Of a DNA stretch of 64,000 nucleotides, positions 1-7,971 are shown one piece after another. The notes beneath the pieces are model-generated. The model saw only the letters and a list, made by a program, of their open reading frames with translations, did not search any database and was not told the DNA's origin. Position numbers and translations under genes: made by a program. How positions within the stretch are numbered: the stretch's first letter is position 1; the number at the start of each line of letters is the position of its first letter. The stretch is taken from positions 1-64,000 of IMG/VR virus record IMGVR_UViG_3300032093_006886, one strand, 5' to 3'. This DNA is from a virus.

Positions 1-1223
1 CCAATAACTTCAGTTGTTCGGTTGTGATAGTTATAATAATGTTTTAAATTTAAATGACTAACACTAACGTGACCGTTATTTCTGTTTAACCCAATAAATA
101 TCCCATCGTGTTGTACCGTATTGTCCTCAAAATGTAACCTACACCCAACGGATCCAGTCCTAACTTGAGTGTTAAAAATGTTTAACATTCCACTTATAAC
201 GTCGTTTAATATTTTTATATCGTTATTTGAGAATAGTAAAAATTCGTATGTACTATCAATATAATTTCTAACAACCTCATTATTTATTTTAGCGAAATTA
301 TAATAATCAAATTCAATTAATGTTATGTTGTCATGGTTAGATATAAAATTTTTTATATTATTTTTTTCATCGTCGGTTGATCCTGTGTCAGCTATAAAAA
401 TATCAAAGATTTTGGTATCACAGTTATCAATGTACGAAGTTATACAATCAAATAATAAATTAAGGTTACTTTTTGTTGGTATAATTATAGCTACTTTACC
501 AAACTTATTAAATTTTTTTCTTTTTATTTCCGGGGTGTGTACATTTTTTGGTTTTAAGTCCAGAGGTAATTTGTCACCCCATTTTTCCACAAACTTAACC
601 CGAGAATCAAAAAATTCTTGGTTTGGCTTTCCTAAAGATTTGTGAGTTATTTCAAACGAAGATGTTACACCTATTTTAATATCGTCAAGGTAATTTGGGA
701 TACAAAAACCGTGATCATAAAAATGAAACACACCCAGGCTTTCATCAAATTTATGTTTAATTTTTGTTTTGTCAAATGAAATAAACAATCCGTCAATGGT
801 TACCACCGGTATTAAAAAGTCAAATTTTGGTGAGTATCTACTTAAAAATTTTTTACCGTCTTCTGGGTGGTGGTACACTTGACCTACCATTGTTTGTGAT
901 AATCTTTCCCAGTAAACACCAGACTCTGGAAAATAACATGAACCAGCTTTACCAATTATACCATAATCTTGGTTAGTATTGAAGTCGTTTAATAAATTTT
1001 TACCCCACCCAGACTCAAGTTTTATGTCATTATGACAACAAACTACTATATCATATATTGATTCGGTAATTCCAGAATTATATACATTAGCTAATGAATG
1101 TTCATTATTATTTTCATACTCCAATATTTGAGGATTAGGAACACCGACAGTTTGTGACAAATGTTGTCTAAATTTGTTATTGTATTCTGAGTCTTTATGT
1201 GTTGAGTAAATAATAGTAATCAT
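1..1223 (-). CDS. two-domain GT2-type glycosyltransferase (3' end cut by window edge)
   Basis: Reading the minus strand from the ATG at 1221-1223 gives about 407 codons without a stop up to the window edge, so the gene is partial at its C-terminus. Two GT-A-like halves are visible. The first has IVVCCHNDIKL, a likely nucleotide-sugar/metal site. The second begins with IIPTKSNLNLLFDCI and contains ADTGSTDDE and LLFSNNDIKI, typical of GT2 enzymes. It probably transfers a sugar to a glycan or protein in the host cytoplasm; substrate unknown. It follows the next upstream gene by one base, so the two are probably co-transcribed and translationally coupled. Family assignment is from motifs only. 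Confidence 0.8.
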   Translation of the reverse strand, partial: MITIIYSTHKDSEYNNKFRQHLSQTVGVPNPQILEYENNNEHSLANVYNSGITESIYDIVVCCHNDIKLESGWGKNLLNDFNTNQDYGIIGKAGSCYFPESGVYWERLSQTMVGQVYHHPEDGKKFLSRYSPKFDFLIPVVTIDGLFISFDKTKIKHKFDESLGVFHFYDHGFCIPNYLDDIKIGVTSSFEITHKSLGKPNQEFFDSRVKFVEKWGDKLPLDLKPKNVHTPEIKRKKFNKFGKVAIIIPTKSNLNLLFDCITSYIDNCDTKIFDIFIADTGSTDDEKNNIKNFISNHDNITLIEFDYYNFAKINNEVVRNYIDSTYEFLLFSNNDIKILNDVISGMLNIFNTQVRTGSVGCRLHFEDNTVQHDGIFIGLNRNNGHVSVSHLNLKHYYNYHNRTTEVI

Positions 1224-1224
1224 T

Positions 1225-1926
1225 TTAATCTTGTATAATACAATTATCGTTATACGTATAGAATTCCTCTATTTTTCTATCACGTACTACTTTATTTGAG
1301 TCCCCTCTTTTAATTTTCTCTTTAAATTCTGGTAAACTTCTTGCCCATATGTGTTTTAACCATATTGACTCACTAGTGTGTGGCCCAATGGGTGAATTTA
1401 CCTCTCTACCTAATTCGTCTATAAATCTACCATTTATTGATGGACAATGTGGGTCTGAAAAATATTTAATAGTTTTTGGGTCTATAAAACTTTTAATATG
1501 ATCACTATTGTGGTAATATGTATATTCACTTATTGGTTTTCTATCCATATAGTATGGTTCTGGTTTACCATATAATCTCCAGTAAATCCCTAACCCACTA
1601 AATTTACCGAAATTATTTGTTAAGTTTCTAATATCCTCTTTTATGTTCATGGTGCTTGACACATAAAATTCATCAGTATCAAAAAACCCAATGTAGTCAA
1701 AATTTTTATTATTCAAACAACAGTCCTTATAAGCTTTATTTTGAGCACCAAATTTTTCATTATCCCATAGAATAACATCAACATCCTCGTCGTTAGACTT
1801 GATCGGAATATAACTATTGTTGTCATATACGAAAAATCTATCAACACCTAGTTTTCGATAGTAAGATAACCATTCATCCAAATAGTCATTCTCATCTTTA
1901 ATTATTAAACAAATACCTATTTTCAT
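1225..1926 (-). CDS. glycosyltransferase, Glyco_tranf_2_4 / GT92-like
   Basis: A 233-residue protein opening with CLIIKDENDYLDEWLSYY and then FFVYDNNS, the typical start of the Glyco_tranf_2_4/GT92-like fold. FFDTDEF is the expected acidic metal- and sugar-nucleotide-binding site. No signal peptide or membrane segment is evident, so it is probably a cytoplasmic sugar transferase. Its start overlaps the upstream methyltransferase stop by four bases (ATGA-type overlap) and the next glycosyltransferase starts one base after its stop, so the three form a tight unit. Acceptor unknown. Confidence 0.8.
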   Translation of the reverse strand: MKIGICLIIKDENDYLDEWLSYYRKLGVDRFFVYDNNSYIPIKSNDEDVDVILWDNEKFGAQNKAYKDCCLNNKNFDYIGFFDTDEFYVSSTMNIKEDIRNLTNNFGKFSGLGIYWRLYGKPEPYYMDRKPISEYTYYHNSDHIKSFIDPKTIKYFSDPHCPSINGRFIDELGREVNSPIGPHTSESIWLKHIWARSLPEFKEKIKRGDSNKVVRDRKIEEFYTYNDNCIIQD

Positions 1927-2486
1927 TTCTTATAAATTAACCAAGAGCTATCATCATATTGTTTATCTGGAAGACCTAACATTTCCTCCACCGCTAATTT
2001 AACACCCTTAATGTGGGGGTTTCGATTACAAAAATCAATGTCTGGATAATAATCGTGACCAGACATTATTTTTTTAACAAATGGTAACCAATGGATAATA
2101 TCATTTTTAACACATTCATATTTATGACAAGCGTCAATATATACCATATCACACTCAAAACCAAAACTAGTTGATAAACCTTTTATTTTTGTGATGTTAT
2201 TAACCAAATTCATTCTAAGATCAAATTGATGTTCGATTTCATTATAATTCGAAAAACTACATGAATCTAATCTATCAAACCCACCTTCCCAGGAATCGAT
2301 ACATATTATTTTTCCATTAGGGAACGCTTCCGCGATAATTAAACTACTTTCACCCATATATGACCCAAGTTCAACAATAGTCGGAGAGTCTCCAATTATT
2401 TCTCTAGCGTCATCACACATTTTTTTAAGTGCTAAGTCTGACCCAGACCCAACCATTCTCATTTCTTGTTTTAATTTATTATCCAT
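1923..2486 (-). CDS. class I SAM-dependent methyltransferase (Methyltransf_24-like)
   Basis: The 187-residue protein has the Rossmann-type SAM-binding start IVELGSYMGESSLIIAEA, then ICIDSWEGG (acidic residue after strand 2) and DMVYIDACHKYE, the pattern of Methyltransf_24/TylF-like O-methyltransferases. The IDACH motif resembles the metal- or substrate-side residues of this family. It lies directly upstream of two glycosyltransferases with overlapping ends, so methylation of a sugar or glycan is a reasonable guess; the substrate cannot be read from sequence. Confidence 0.75.
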   Translation of the reverse strand: MDNKLKQEMRMVGSGSDLALKKMCDDAREIIGDSPTIVELGSYMGESSLIIAEAFPNGKIICIDSWEGGFDRLDSCSFSNYNEIEHQFDLRMNLVNNITKIKGLSTSFGFECDMVYIDACHKYECVKNDIIHWLPFVKKIMSGHDYYPDIDFCNRNPHIKGVKLAVEEMLGLPDKQYDDSSWLIYKK

Positions 2487-2498
2487 AATATTAATTTT

Positions 2499-3095
2499 TT
2501 AAATTCCAGTACTACCAAAACCTTTATCAGATCTATCTTTGTCTTCTACATTTTTAACCTTTTTTAATGTAATCCATTTACCACAAACAACCGGTGATAA
2601 GACACCCTGAGCTATTTTTTGACCCTTACTAATATCAATCAATTCTTGTGTCGTGTTAAAGATAATCACTTTAATTTCACCAGTATATCCTTGGTCAACA
2701 GTTCCAGGTGAGTTTAACACCATTAACCCTTGATTAAGAGCTAATCCACTTTTTGATCTGATTTGTATTTCATACCCATCTGGAATGTCAATATGTAATC
2801 CGGTCGGTACTAATGTCCTACTGAATGGTTCTATACGTACATTTTCGGTTGAGTGTAAATCAAACCCGGAGTCTGTTGGGTACACGTATTTTGGGTCAAC
2901 TGATTCGTCCGAGGATACACTATAATGTAATAATAGCTTGTTATTTGATTTTGACATCTCTTCTTCAAGTTCCCTTATATCAAACCCATGTCTATCAATA
3001 ACATCATTAACCACTAGGTTTTCAATCTCGTCACTAAATAATTTTTGTAACTCGTCAATTTCTTTTTTTAGATCGTCTAAATTATTATTGTCCAT
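2499..3095 (-). CDS. dut: dUTPase (trimeric type) with N-terminal extension
   Basis: The five motifs of trimeric dUTP pyrophosphatases are present: PTDSGFDLHS (about residues 73-82), RSKSGL (113-118), GTVDQGYTGEIKV (131-143), the KGQKIAQGVL region (about 158-167) and the C-terminal DRSDKGFGSTG (187-197). It hydrolyses dUTP to dUMP and pyrophosphate, keeping uracil out of phage DNA and supplying dTMP synthesis. About 55 extra N-terminal residues, charged and probably helical, precede the catalytic core. Its start abuts the stop of the upstream exonuclease gene. Confidence 0.95.
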   Translation of the reverse strand: MDNNNLDDLKKEIDELQKLFSDEIENLVVNDVIDRHGFDIRELEEEMSKSNNKLLLHYSVSSDESVDPKYVYPTDSGFDLHSTENVRIEPFSRTLVPTGLHIDIPDGYEIQIRSKSGLALNQGLMVLNSPGTVDQGYTGEIKVIIFNTTQELIDISKGQKIAQGVLSPVVCGKWITLKKVKNVEDKDRSDKGFGSTGI

Positions 3096-3815
3096 TTATA
3101 CTAATTCTTTTAATTTTTTAATGGTGTCAACCAATACTACAACATCCCTTTCACAATATTCTGAAATTTCTTTTAACATGTTTCTTTCCCAGTAACATTC
3201 ATGTACTTTATCACCTGTAACCTCACCACCTTTTGGTGTCGGGATGTCCAATGACGTACACATAAGATCTAATGATCCTATAGCTGTATAAGCTCCGTAT
3301 TGCCAAATTTCACGAGTGTCTAGTGCTTTAACTTCCCACGGTTTTGTATCAAATGAAGGTAATATTGATGGTGGATTTAAACCATTAATTATCATTCTTT
3401 TAGCCATCATCGGTATGTCAAAATTTTTAAGGTTGTGACCACAAAGGTAGAAGTCTAACTTACCACACCTGTCTAACAATTTTTGGACATCGAGTAATAA
3501 CTGTTTTTCGTCATCGTTTGAAAACGTTTGTTGTTTTATTTCACCCTTATCGGTAACAAAAGCCATGGAGACACAAACAATCTTAGCAAATTCAGGTACC
3601 AAAGCTGTCCTGGTTGAAAACACAATATTTTTACGTTGAATTTCGTTTTCACCCTTCACCGAATCTTCTGGAAACCTTTTTAAAAACCAATCAAAATATT
3701 TATCAAATTGACTGGCTAATCTTGGGTTTGATTCTAAACAAGAATCATAATCCCTGGTTATTCCAACAGTCTCTATGTCTAGGAATAAAATTTTTGTAAT
3801 TGGTATAGTTATCAT
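3096..3815 (-). CDS. DnaQ/PolB-like 3'-5' exonuclease
   Basis: A stand-alone 239-residue RNase H-fold exonuclease. Exo I is FLDIETVG (D13, E15), Exo II is CGHNLKNFDIPMM and Exo III is YCERDVVVLVD, giving the DEDD-type acidic set. It resembles the exonuclease part of family-B polymerases (the predicted 3'-5' exonuclease family next to PolB). It may trim DNA ends during replication or recombination. The phage polymerase has its own proofreading domain, so this is a separate enzyme. It runs directly into dut (no gap) and starts two bases after the glycosyltransferase stop. Confidence 0.85.
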   Translation of the reverse strand: MITIPITKILFLDIETVGITRDYDSCLESNPRLASQFDKYFDWFLKRFPEDSVKGENEIQRKNIVFSTRTALVPEFAKIVCVSMAFVTDKGEIKQQTFSNDDEKQLLLDVQKLLDRCGKLDFYLCGHNLKNFDIPMMAKRMIINGLNPPSILPSFDTKPWEVKALDTREIWQYGAYTAIGSLDLMCTSLDIPTPKGGEVTGDKVHECYWERNMLKEISEYCERDVVVLVDTIKKLKELV

Positions 3816-3817
3816 TA

Positions 3818-5032
3818 TTATTTAATTAAGGATTTGTAAAATTCAGCTCTCTCTTTTGTTACGTTATTTAAATCATAACGGTCTTTAACAGTTTCATATA
3901 ACCTTTCACCCAAGTCAGTGATCATGTTAGGGTTATTAACTAGTTTTTTAATATACTTAGACCAGTCACCGTGGTTTCTATGTTCGTCCACCAATAGAGC
4001 GTTACCATCGGTAAATTCACCATTTTTTAAAGCGTGTTTCAAGTCAATCGTATATGGACCAACATTTGAAGCTATAATAGCTTTTTTATAAAACCCAGCT
4101 TCAATCACCTTTAATTGTGATTTCATTCTATTGAATACGTGGTTTTTAATTGGTGCTAGTGAAATGTCAAATTTGGAATAGTTTCTAGCGTAGTTATTTA
4201 CCGGCCTGGTCCAAACCCTAACGTAGTTTTCTTTTTCTACACCAGGGTAATCATTTTCTGTAAAGGTATTTAAATAGTCTTTGTATTTTGGTGTGATGAT
4301 TTTATAATTGTCAGTAAATATTTCCTCATATTTAACCCATACAGTCTCTTCTGGTTTTATTGGTCTTTGTGTTTTTTGACCTGTTTGTTTGTTAATTTCG
4401 GTTACTTGACCTCTAGTGTCAAAACCACAAACAAAAAATTGTACTTTATCGTGTACTGATGATAGTTTTGGTACCATCCCATCAAGTAGTTTTAAATCGT
4501 GTAAATGTGATGAACCACCTAACCAACCAATTCGGATCTTGTCTGAAGGTTGTGTTACCTCAGTAAATTGTGGATCTTTAGGGTCAATAGCGTTAGGGAA
4601 AACCACTACGTTTTTATTAATTTTTTTTATTTCATCAGCAAAAATTTCAGTCGTGGTTATCACATAAGACGAAGCTTTTAAATTATTTTTAATTTTCTCG
4701 TGAACTTTGTTTTGTAATATTAACTGATGAATCGGGTGTTCTGGAGTTGGTAACCAATAATCGTCGATGTCAGCCACAACTATAATCCCAAGAGATTTTA
4801 AATTCTCAATTATACTAACACAGTTGTCATAATCTTGTCCGATATTCCTATGGAAGTGTACAATCTGATATTTCTTCCAGTAATTTTGATCATTGATTCT
4901 CGGATTATAATCAATATCTACATGAAAGTCATTAGGGTACATATTTTGTAGTTTAACATGTGGGTCAACACTTCTAAATTTTCCAACACCAGATTGGTCT
5001 GATGGTAATACTAATACATTTATTTTTTCCAT
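3818..5032 (-). CDS. GT4-like glycosyltransferase (GT-B fold)
   Basis: About 404 residues. The frame is open further upstream to 5095, but the ATG at 5030-5032 is preferred because the protein then begins with the first Rossmann strand (MEKINVLVLPSDQSGVGKFR) and lies 20 bases after a good promoter. The middle has RIGWLGGSSHLHDLKLL and the C-terminal half has VIEAGFYKKAIIASNVGPY, typical of GT-B group-1 glycosyltransferases. It is a probable cytoplasmic nucleotide-sugar-dependent transferase with unknown acceptor. A terminator just upstream isolates it from the preceding operon. Confidence 0.8.
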   Translation of the reverse strand: MEKINVLVLPSDQSGVGKFRSVDPHVKLQNMYPNDFHVDIDYNPRINDQNYWKKYQIVHFHRNIGQDYDNCVSIIENLKSLGIIVVADIDDYWLPTPEHPIHQLILQNKVHEKIKNNLKASSYVITTTEIFADEIKKINKNVVVFPNAIDPKDPQFTEVTQPSDKIRIGWLGGSSHLHDLKLLDGMVPKLSSVHDKVQFFVCGFDTRGQVTEINKQTGQKTQRPIKPEETVWVKYEEIFTDNYKIITPKYKDYLNTFTENDYPGVEKENYVRVWTRPVNNYARNYSKFDISLAPIKNHVFNRMKSQLKVIEAGFYKKAIIASNVGPYTIDLKHALKNGEFTDGNALLVDEHRNHGDWSKYIKKLVNNPNMITDLGERLYETVKDRYDLNNVTKERAEFYKSLIK

Positions 5033-5051
5033 AATATTTTTTGTTCTTGTA

Positions 5052-5082
5052 AAAGTATACCAAGAAAAAACGAAAATATCAA
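5052..5082 (-). promoter_or_regulatory. early-type promoter TTG-N20-TATACTTT
   Basis: In sense orientation TTG (5080-5082) is followed by exactly 20 bases and TATACTTT (5052-5059), 20 bases before the glycosyltransferase ATG. The same spacing recurs before DNA polymerase, the HAD enzyme and SSB. It resembles the Bacteroidetes primary-sigma promoter. Confidence 0.55.
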
Positions 5083-5087
5083 TGGTT

Positions 5088-5121
5088 AAAAACAAAAAAC
5101 CCCAACCATTCGGTTGAGGTT
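5088..5121 (-). terminator. intrinsic terminator of the 5.1-7.9 kb operon
   Basis: In the minus-strand transcript a ten-pair stem (AACCTCAACC with GGTTGGGGTT, including one G-U pair) with a four-base loop is followed by a U-rich run. The G-U pair would be a mismatch on the plus strand, so it is built for minus-strand transcription. Confidence 0.85.
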
Positions 5122-5145
5122 ACAAATATACAATTTATTTTTATA

Positions 5146-5718
5146 TTACTGCTGTATTTTTTTAATTCTTGTTAATTTACCTTCGAATATATGTTTCCCA
5201 ACTCTAAATTTAAAGGTTTCATTACTTTTAGTTTCAGATTCAGTTATTAAACCGTTTTCCCTAAGTACATCTTCAATTACCTCACGGATTACGGATTTTA
5301 AATCTGATGAAACACCAGGTGATGACTTTCTAACTTCTGACATTAATTCACCGTTAGCTTTGGTATTCATTAACCTGGAAGCTTTTTCAACCAACTCTTC
5401 CGTTAATACGGATTCAGTTGGTGTCCCCATACTTGGTTGTTGGATTGGGTGTTCAATCATTAATTGTTTAATCTCGTCAGGTAAATTGGATTTTAAAATT
5501 CTATCACTTGATGGGATTTCACTACTACGTGTTTGTGGTTTACTTTCCATCATCAATTCTTCCGGAATATTATATTTACCGTTGACCCCTTGAAAGTCCT
5601 CAACCTGTGGTGACGATAATCTACTTTCACTAACACTTCCTCGATTAATTGTGTTGTGTTTTTCCATTATTTTTTTGGAAATCATTAATTTTTGTAACAG
5701 TTCTTGTTCTGAATTCAT
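5146..5718 (-). CDS. unknown protein, last gene of minus-strand operon
   Basis: I do not recognise this 190-residue protein. The N-terminus (ELLQKLMISKKIMEKH) looks helical, the middle is Ser/Pro/Glu-rich and probably flexible, and the C-terminal 60 residues contain a predicted helix (VIREVIEDVLRENGL) followed by a short strand-rich end (FKFRVGKHIFEGKLTRIKK). It is the last gene before a strong terminator, in an operon with a WYL-domain protein and a LETM1-like protein under a late-type promoter, so a virion or assembly role is plausible but unproven. Confidence 0.7.
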   Translation of the reverse strand: MNSEQELLQKLMISKKIMEKHNTINRGSVSESRLSSPQVEDFQGVNGKYNIPEELMMESKPQTRSSEIPSSDRILKSNLPDEIKQLMIEHPIQQPSMGTPTESVLTEELVEKASRLMNTKANGELMSEVRKSSPGVSSDLKSVIREVIEDVLRENGLITESETKSNETFKFRVGKHIFEGKLTRIKKIQQ

Positions 5719-5719
5719 A

Positions 5720-6181
5720 TTATACTACATTTTGTTCTGGTCCTCCAGGTTCTTCCGGTTGTTGTGGTTGTTCTGGCTCAGGTTCTTCCGGTTGAACGTT
5801 GTCAAACTTAGCGTTTATTATTACTCTAATCATACTTTTATCCCCAAGTGGATTATAGTCCGGTCTTGGTTCGTTAAATGTCTCGGTTGTCGGTTTCAAA
5901 GTGATTATTTTATCCAATCTAAACATCCTCCAACTAGGTAATGGTTTCTCACCTAAATAAGCTCTATGTGATGAACCTTCAATATCCCAAGCTCTGAGTA
6001 CCGGATTATCTGATTTACTATAACCAAAACACACCGGTTCCACAATTCTAAGTCCACGACCACCAGGTTCATCACCCTCATAATAGATGATAACTCGTTT
6101 TCGTTCCCTAATAGCTTTAACTACGGAATCGATAGAAGCTACCTCAAGGATAAGATTATTTAGAGTATTGTAAAGTTTCAT
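5720..6181 (-). CDS. stand-alone WYL-domain-like protein
   Basis: The 153-residue protein has AIRERKRVIIYYEGD, then RIVEPVCFGYSKSDNPVLRA and WRMFRLDKIITLKPT. This strand order matches the WYL domain (an Sm-like ligand-binding barrel), although the exact W-Y-L triplet is not kept. No helix-turn-helix or other fused domain is present. The last 25 residues are an acidic Pro/Glu/Gln tail. WYL domains usually bind nucleic acid or nucleotide-like ligands in regulators of defence and DNA damage. Here it sits in a late operon; its start overlaps the upstream stop by one base (TAATG). Confidence 0.6.
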   Translation of the reverse strand: MKLYNTLNNLILEVASIDSVVKAIRERKRVIIYYEGDEPGGRGLRIVEPVCFGYSKSDNPVLRAWDIEGSSHRAYLGEKPLPSWRMFRLDKIITLKPTTETFNEPRPDYNPLGDKSMIRVIINAKFDNVQPEEPEPEQPQQPEEPGGPEQNVV

Positions 6182-6468
6182 TACGCTGTTGGTGTTGTGT
6201 AAGGTTTTGTTTTTTGATATTCATTAATTTTAATTTCATTGATTCTTTCTATGTTATCCACAGATGAACCACCATTAGTAGTGTCCAAAAAAGATCCAGT
6301 ACCCTTACCATATTCATCACCATCACTAATCGCGTCTTTGTTTGTGGACGAATAGGGATTAACACTTTTATAGTCGTTTTTAGGTATTAATTTTTGTCTT
6401 TGTTGATCAGCGATTTGTGACAACTCATTATTTGGTTGACTAAAATCTAAATGTTCTGTTGTAGCCAT
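6181..6468 (-). CDS. small hydrophilic protein, unknown
   Basis: A 95-residue, polar, Asn/Ser/Asp-rich protein without recognisable domain, cysteine or membrane segment. It is likely to be largely disordered. It is tightly packed between its neighbours (one base after the upstream stop, one-base overlap with the downstream start), which supports it being a real gene of the five-gene operon. Function unknown. Confidence 0.7.
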   Translation of the reverse strand: MATTEHLDFSQPNNELSQIADQQRQKLIPKNDYKSVNPYSSTNKDAISDGDEYGKGTGSFLDTTNGGSSVDNIERINEIKINEYQKTKPYTTPTA

Positions 6469-6469
6469 G

Positions 6470-6940
6470 TTAAATTATTTTTTTCATTATTTCGTTTATC
6501 CTCCTAAGAGATTCGGTTATTTGTAATTCGTCAGTTAAGTTACTATGTTCTTTTGACGGTCTAACCATATCACCCAACCACCCAAGATCATCTATCAATC
6601 CTTGGTTAACATCATCTGGTACATAATCTTGTCTAATCTGTTTATATTGATTATCATCATTTCTCATATTTCCCAATGTGTTATCAACCCAGGATCTCAT
6701 ATAATCAGCACCATTTAAAATAAAGGGAGCGTCTTTCCCGTCCCCGGTATAATTGTCAAACCAATTTTTAATTCTACCAAGTTGTTGGTAAGTTACCATA
6801 CCAGTATCACGAAGTTCCTTGTTTCTCATGTGTCCCTCAGTTGATGAGTTTGAGTCTGGGAACATGTCAAAACACTTTTGTAGATATTCAGTTATTTCTT
6901 TTGGTAACTCAATTTCCTTTCCGTATAAATCTTTATTCAC
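6470..6940 (-). CDS. unknown operon protein
   Basis: A 156-residue protein I do not recognise. It is mostly helical in appearance, with aromatic-rich parts (RIKNWFDNY, YMRSWVDNTLG, DDLGWLGDMV) and a C-terminal helix ending in IMKKII. No catalytic motif is evident. Its first eight bases overlap the end of the upstream LETM1-like gene, implying coupled translation. Confidence 0.7.
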   Translation of the reverse strand: MNKDLYGKEIELPKEITEYLQKCFDMFPDSNSSTEGHMRNKELRDTGMVTYQQLGRIKNWFDNYTGDGKDAPFILNGADYMRSWVDNTLGNMRNDDNQYKQIRQDYVPDDVNQGLIDDLGWLGDMVRPSKEHSNLTDELQITESLRRINEIMKKII

Positions 6941-7901
6941 TTTTTTTAAAGTATTGGATTAGTTTATTAACACTTATACCTTCTTTTTCGGCTATTTTTT
7001 TAATGGAGTCAATATTTCTTTTTAATATCCTTGATATTGTGTTCTCTTCGTTTTTCCCAACAACGTCATCAGATTTATTTTTTTTGTTTAGAATTACCTC
7101 GTCTATAAGTTTTACCATTTTATTTTTTTCCAATTCGGTTAACTTTCTTTTGGTGAAACATTTTTTACATCGACCACGTTTTTTTTCTTGTTTTAATTCT
7201 TTATCTAAGTTTCTGTCAAAACCTAAAACTTTTAATCTATGATATCTTTCCTCGGGATCATCAATACCCATTTTTTTTAAAATTCGATTAGCTTGATTCC
7301 AAGTCGACGCGTTTTTAGTTTCCAAAAACCCAAAAGCTTCTGATTTATCGTCTTCATCTAATAATTTATTTGGTTCATCTATTTCAGATTCACCATAATA
7401 TTTTCTCATATATGGCCATTGGTTTGTTCTAGCCATTCTAACAGTTTGGTCCATAGTTTTTCTTGGGTGTAACAATTGATTTAAAATTGGGTAACTGGAA
7501 CTACTAAACGTTCCGTCGGGTCCAATTACCTCATCTATTTCACCATCAGATTTTTCTGGTTTGTTTTTATATTTCTCAGGAACCTTACTATTCAATTTAA
7601 TCCCAAGTTTTTTACTTAATTCAATAATAAATGGTGTAGCTAATGAAGATCCTGGTAAAATTTGAAAAATAATTAATGGTAATATTTTTAATATGTCCGT
7701 TGATTGATCCTTAATGAATTTTTTATCTTCATCAGTTAAATTAAATTTACCTTCCTTTTTATAGTCAACAATAGCTTTAGATAGTATCTTACCTAACACC
7801 CTAGTTTCAGACATCTCATTTTTAGCACCATCAAGGTATTTTTTAAAATATCCAGTGATAGATTTTTGATTAACCTCACTATTTTTATTATTCTCGCTCA
7901 T
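6933..7901 (-). CDS. LETM1-like protein with hydrophobic segment
   Basis: Residues about 60-110 read as a charged helix (LTDEDKKFIKDQSTDI), then a hydrophobic stretch (LKILPLIIFQILPGSS) and LATPFIIELSKKLGI, ending in a SKVP motif. This order resembles the LETM1 membrane segment and following ribosome-binding-type region. The C-terminal 100 residues are lysine-rich and contain CKKC. It may be membrane-associated in the host, but that is inference. It is the first gene of a minus-strand operon, 32 bases downstream of a TATTTAT motif. Similarity to LETM1 is from pattern only. Confidence 0.5.
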   Translation of the reverse strand: MSENNKNSEVNQKSITGYFKKYLDGAKNEMSETRVLGKILSKAIVDYKKEGKFNLTDEDKKFIKDQSTDILKILPLIIFQILPGSSLATPFIIELSKKLGIKLNSKVPEKYKNKPEKSDGEIDEVIGPDGTFSSSSYPILNQLLHPRKTMDQTVRMARTNQWPYMRKYYGESEIDEPNKLLDEDDKSEAFGFLETKNASTWNQANRILKKMGIDDPEERYHRLKVLGFDRNLDKELKQEKKRGRCKKCFTKRKLTELEKNKMVKLIDEVILNKKNKSDDVVGKNEENTISRILKRNIDSIKKIAEKEGISVNKLIQYFKKSE

Positions 7902-7933
7902 TGATTAAACGTAATTCAATTTAGTTTTTAAAT

Positions 7934-7940
7934 ATAAATA
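7934..7940 (-). promoter_or_regulatory. late-type promoter motif (TATTTAT)
   Basis: Sense-strand TATTTAT 32 bases before the ATG at 7901. It is divergent from a second copy at 7954-7960 that drives the opposite strand. Confidence 0.5.
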
Positions 7941-7953
7941 CTTTCATTTATTG

Positions 7954-7960
7954 TATTTAT
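7954..7960 (+). promoter_or_regulatory. late-type promoter motif (TATTTAT)
   Basis: GTATTTATTATTAAAA lies 11 bases before the ATG at 7972. A near-identical context precedes the tail sheath gene (41546-41560). Confidence 0.5.
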
Positions 7961-7971
7961 TATTAAAAAGT

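Noticed and set aside
325-645. Plus-strand open frame of 106 codons
   Set aside because: It lies opposite the partial glycosyltransferase, which has clear GT2 motifs.
3096-3815. Exonuclease as a split-off piece of the phage DNA polymerase
   Set aside because: The polymerase at 32367 has all three exonuclease motifs, so this is an independent enzyme.
7933-7940. T4-type late box TATAAATA on the plus strand
   Set aside because: On the minus strand the same bases give the TATTTAT motif at the right distance from the minus-strand gene, and the plus gene has its own copy at 7954.
7951-7971. Upstream TTG start for the 7972 surface protein
   Set aside because: It lies in the TATTTAT promoter motif; the ATG at 7972 has a normal spacing to it.
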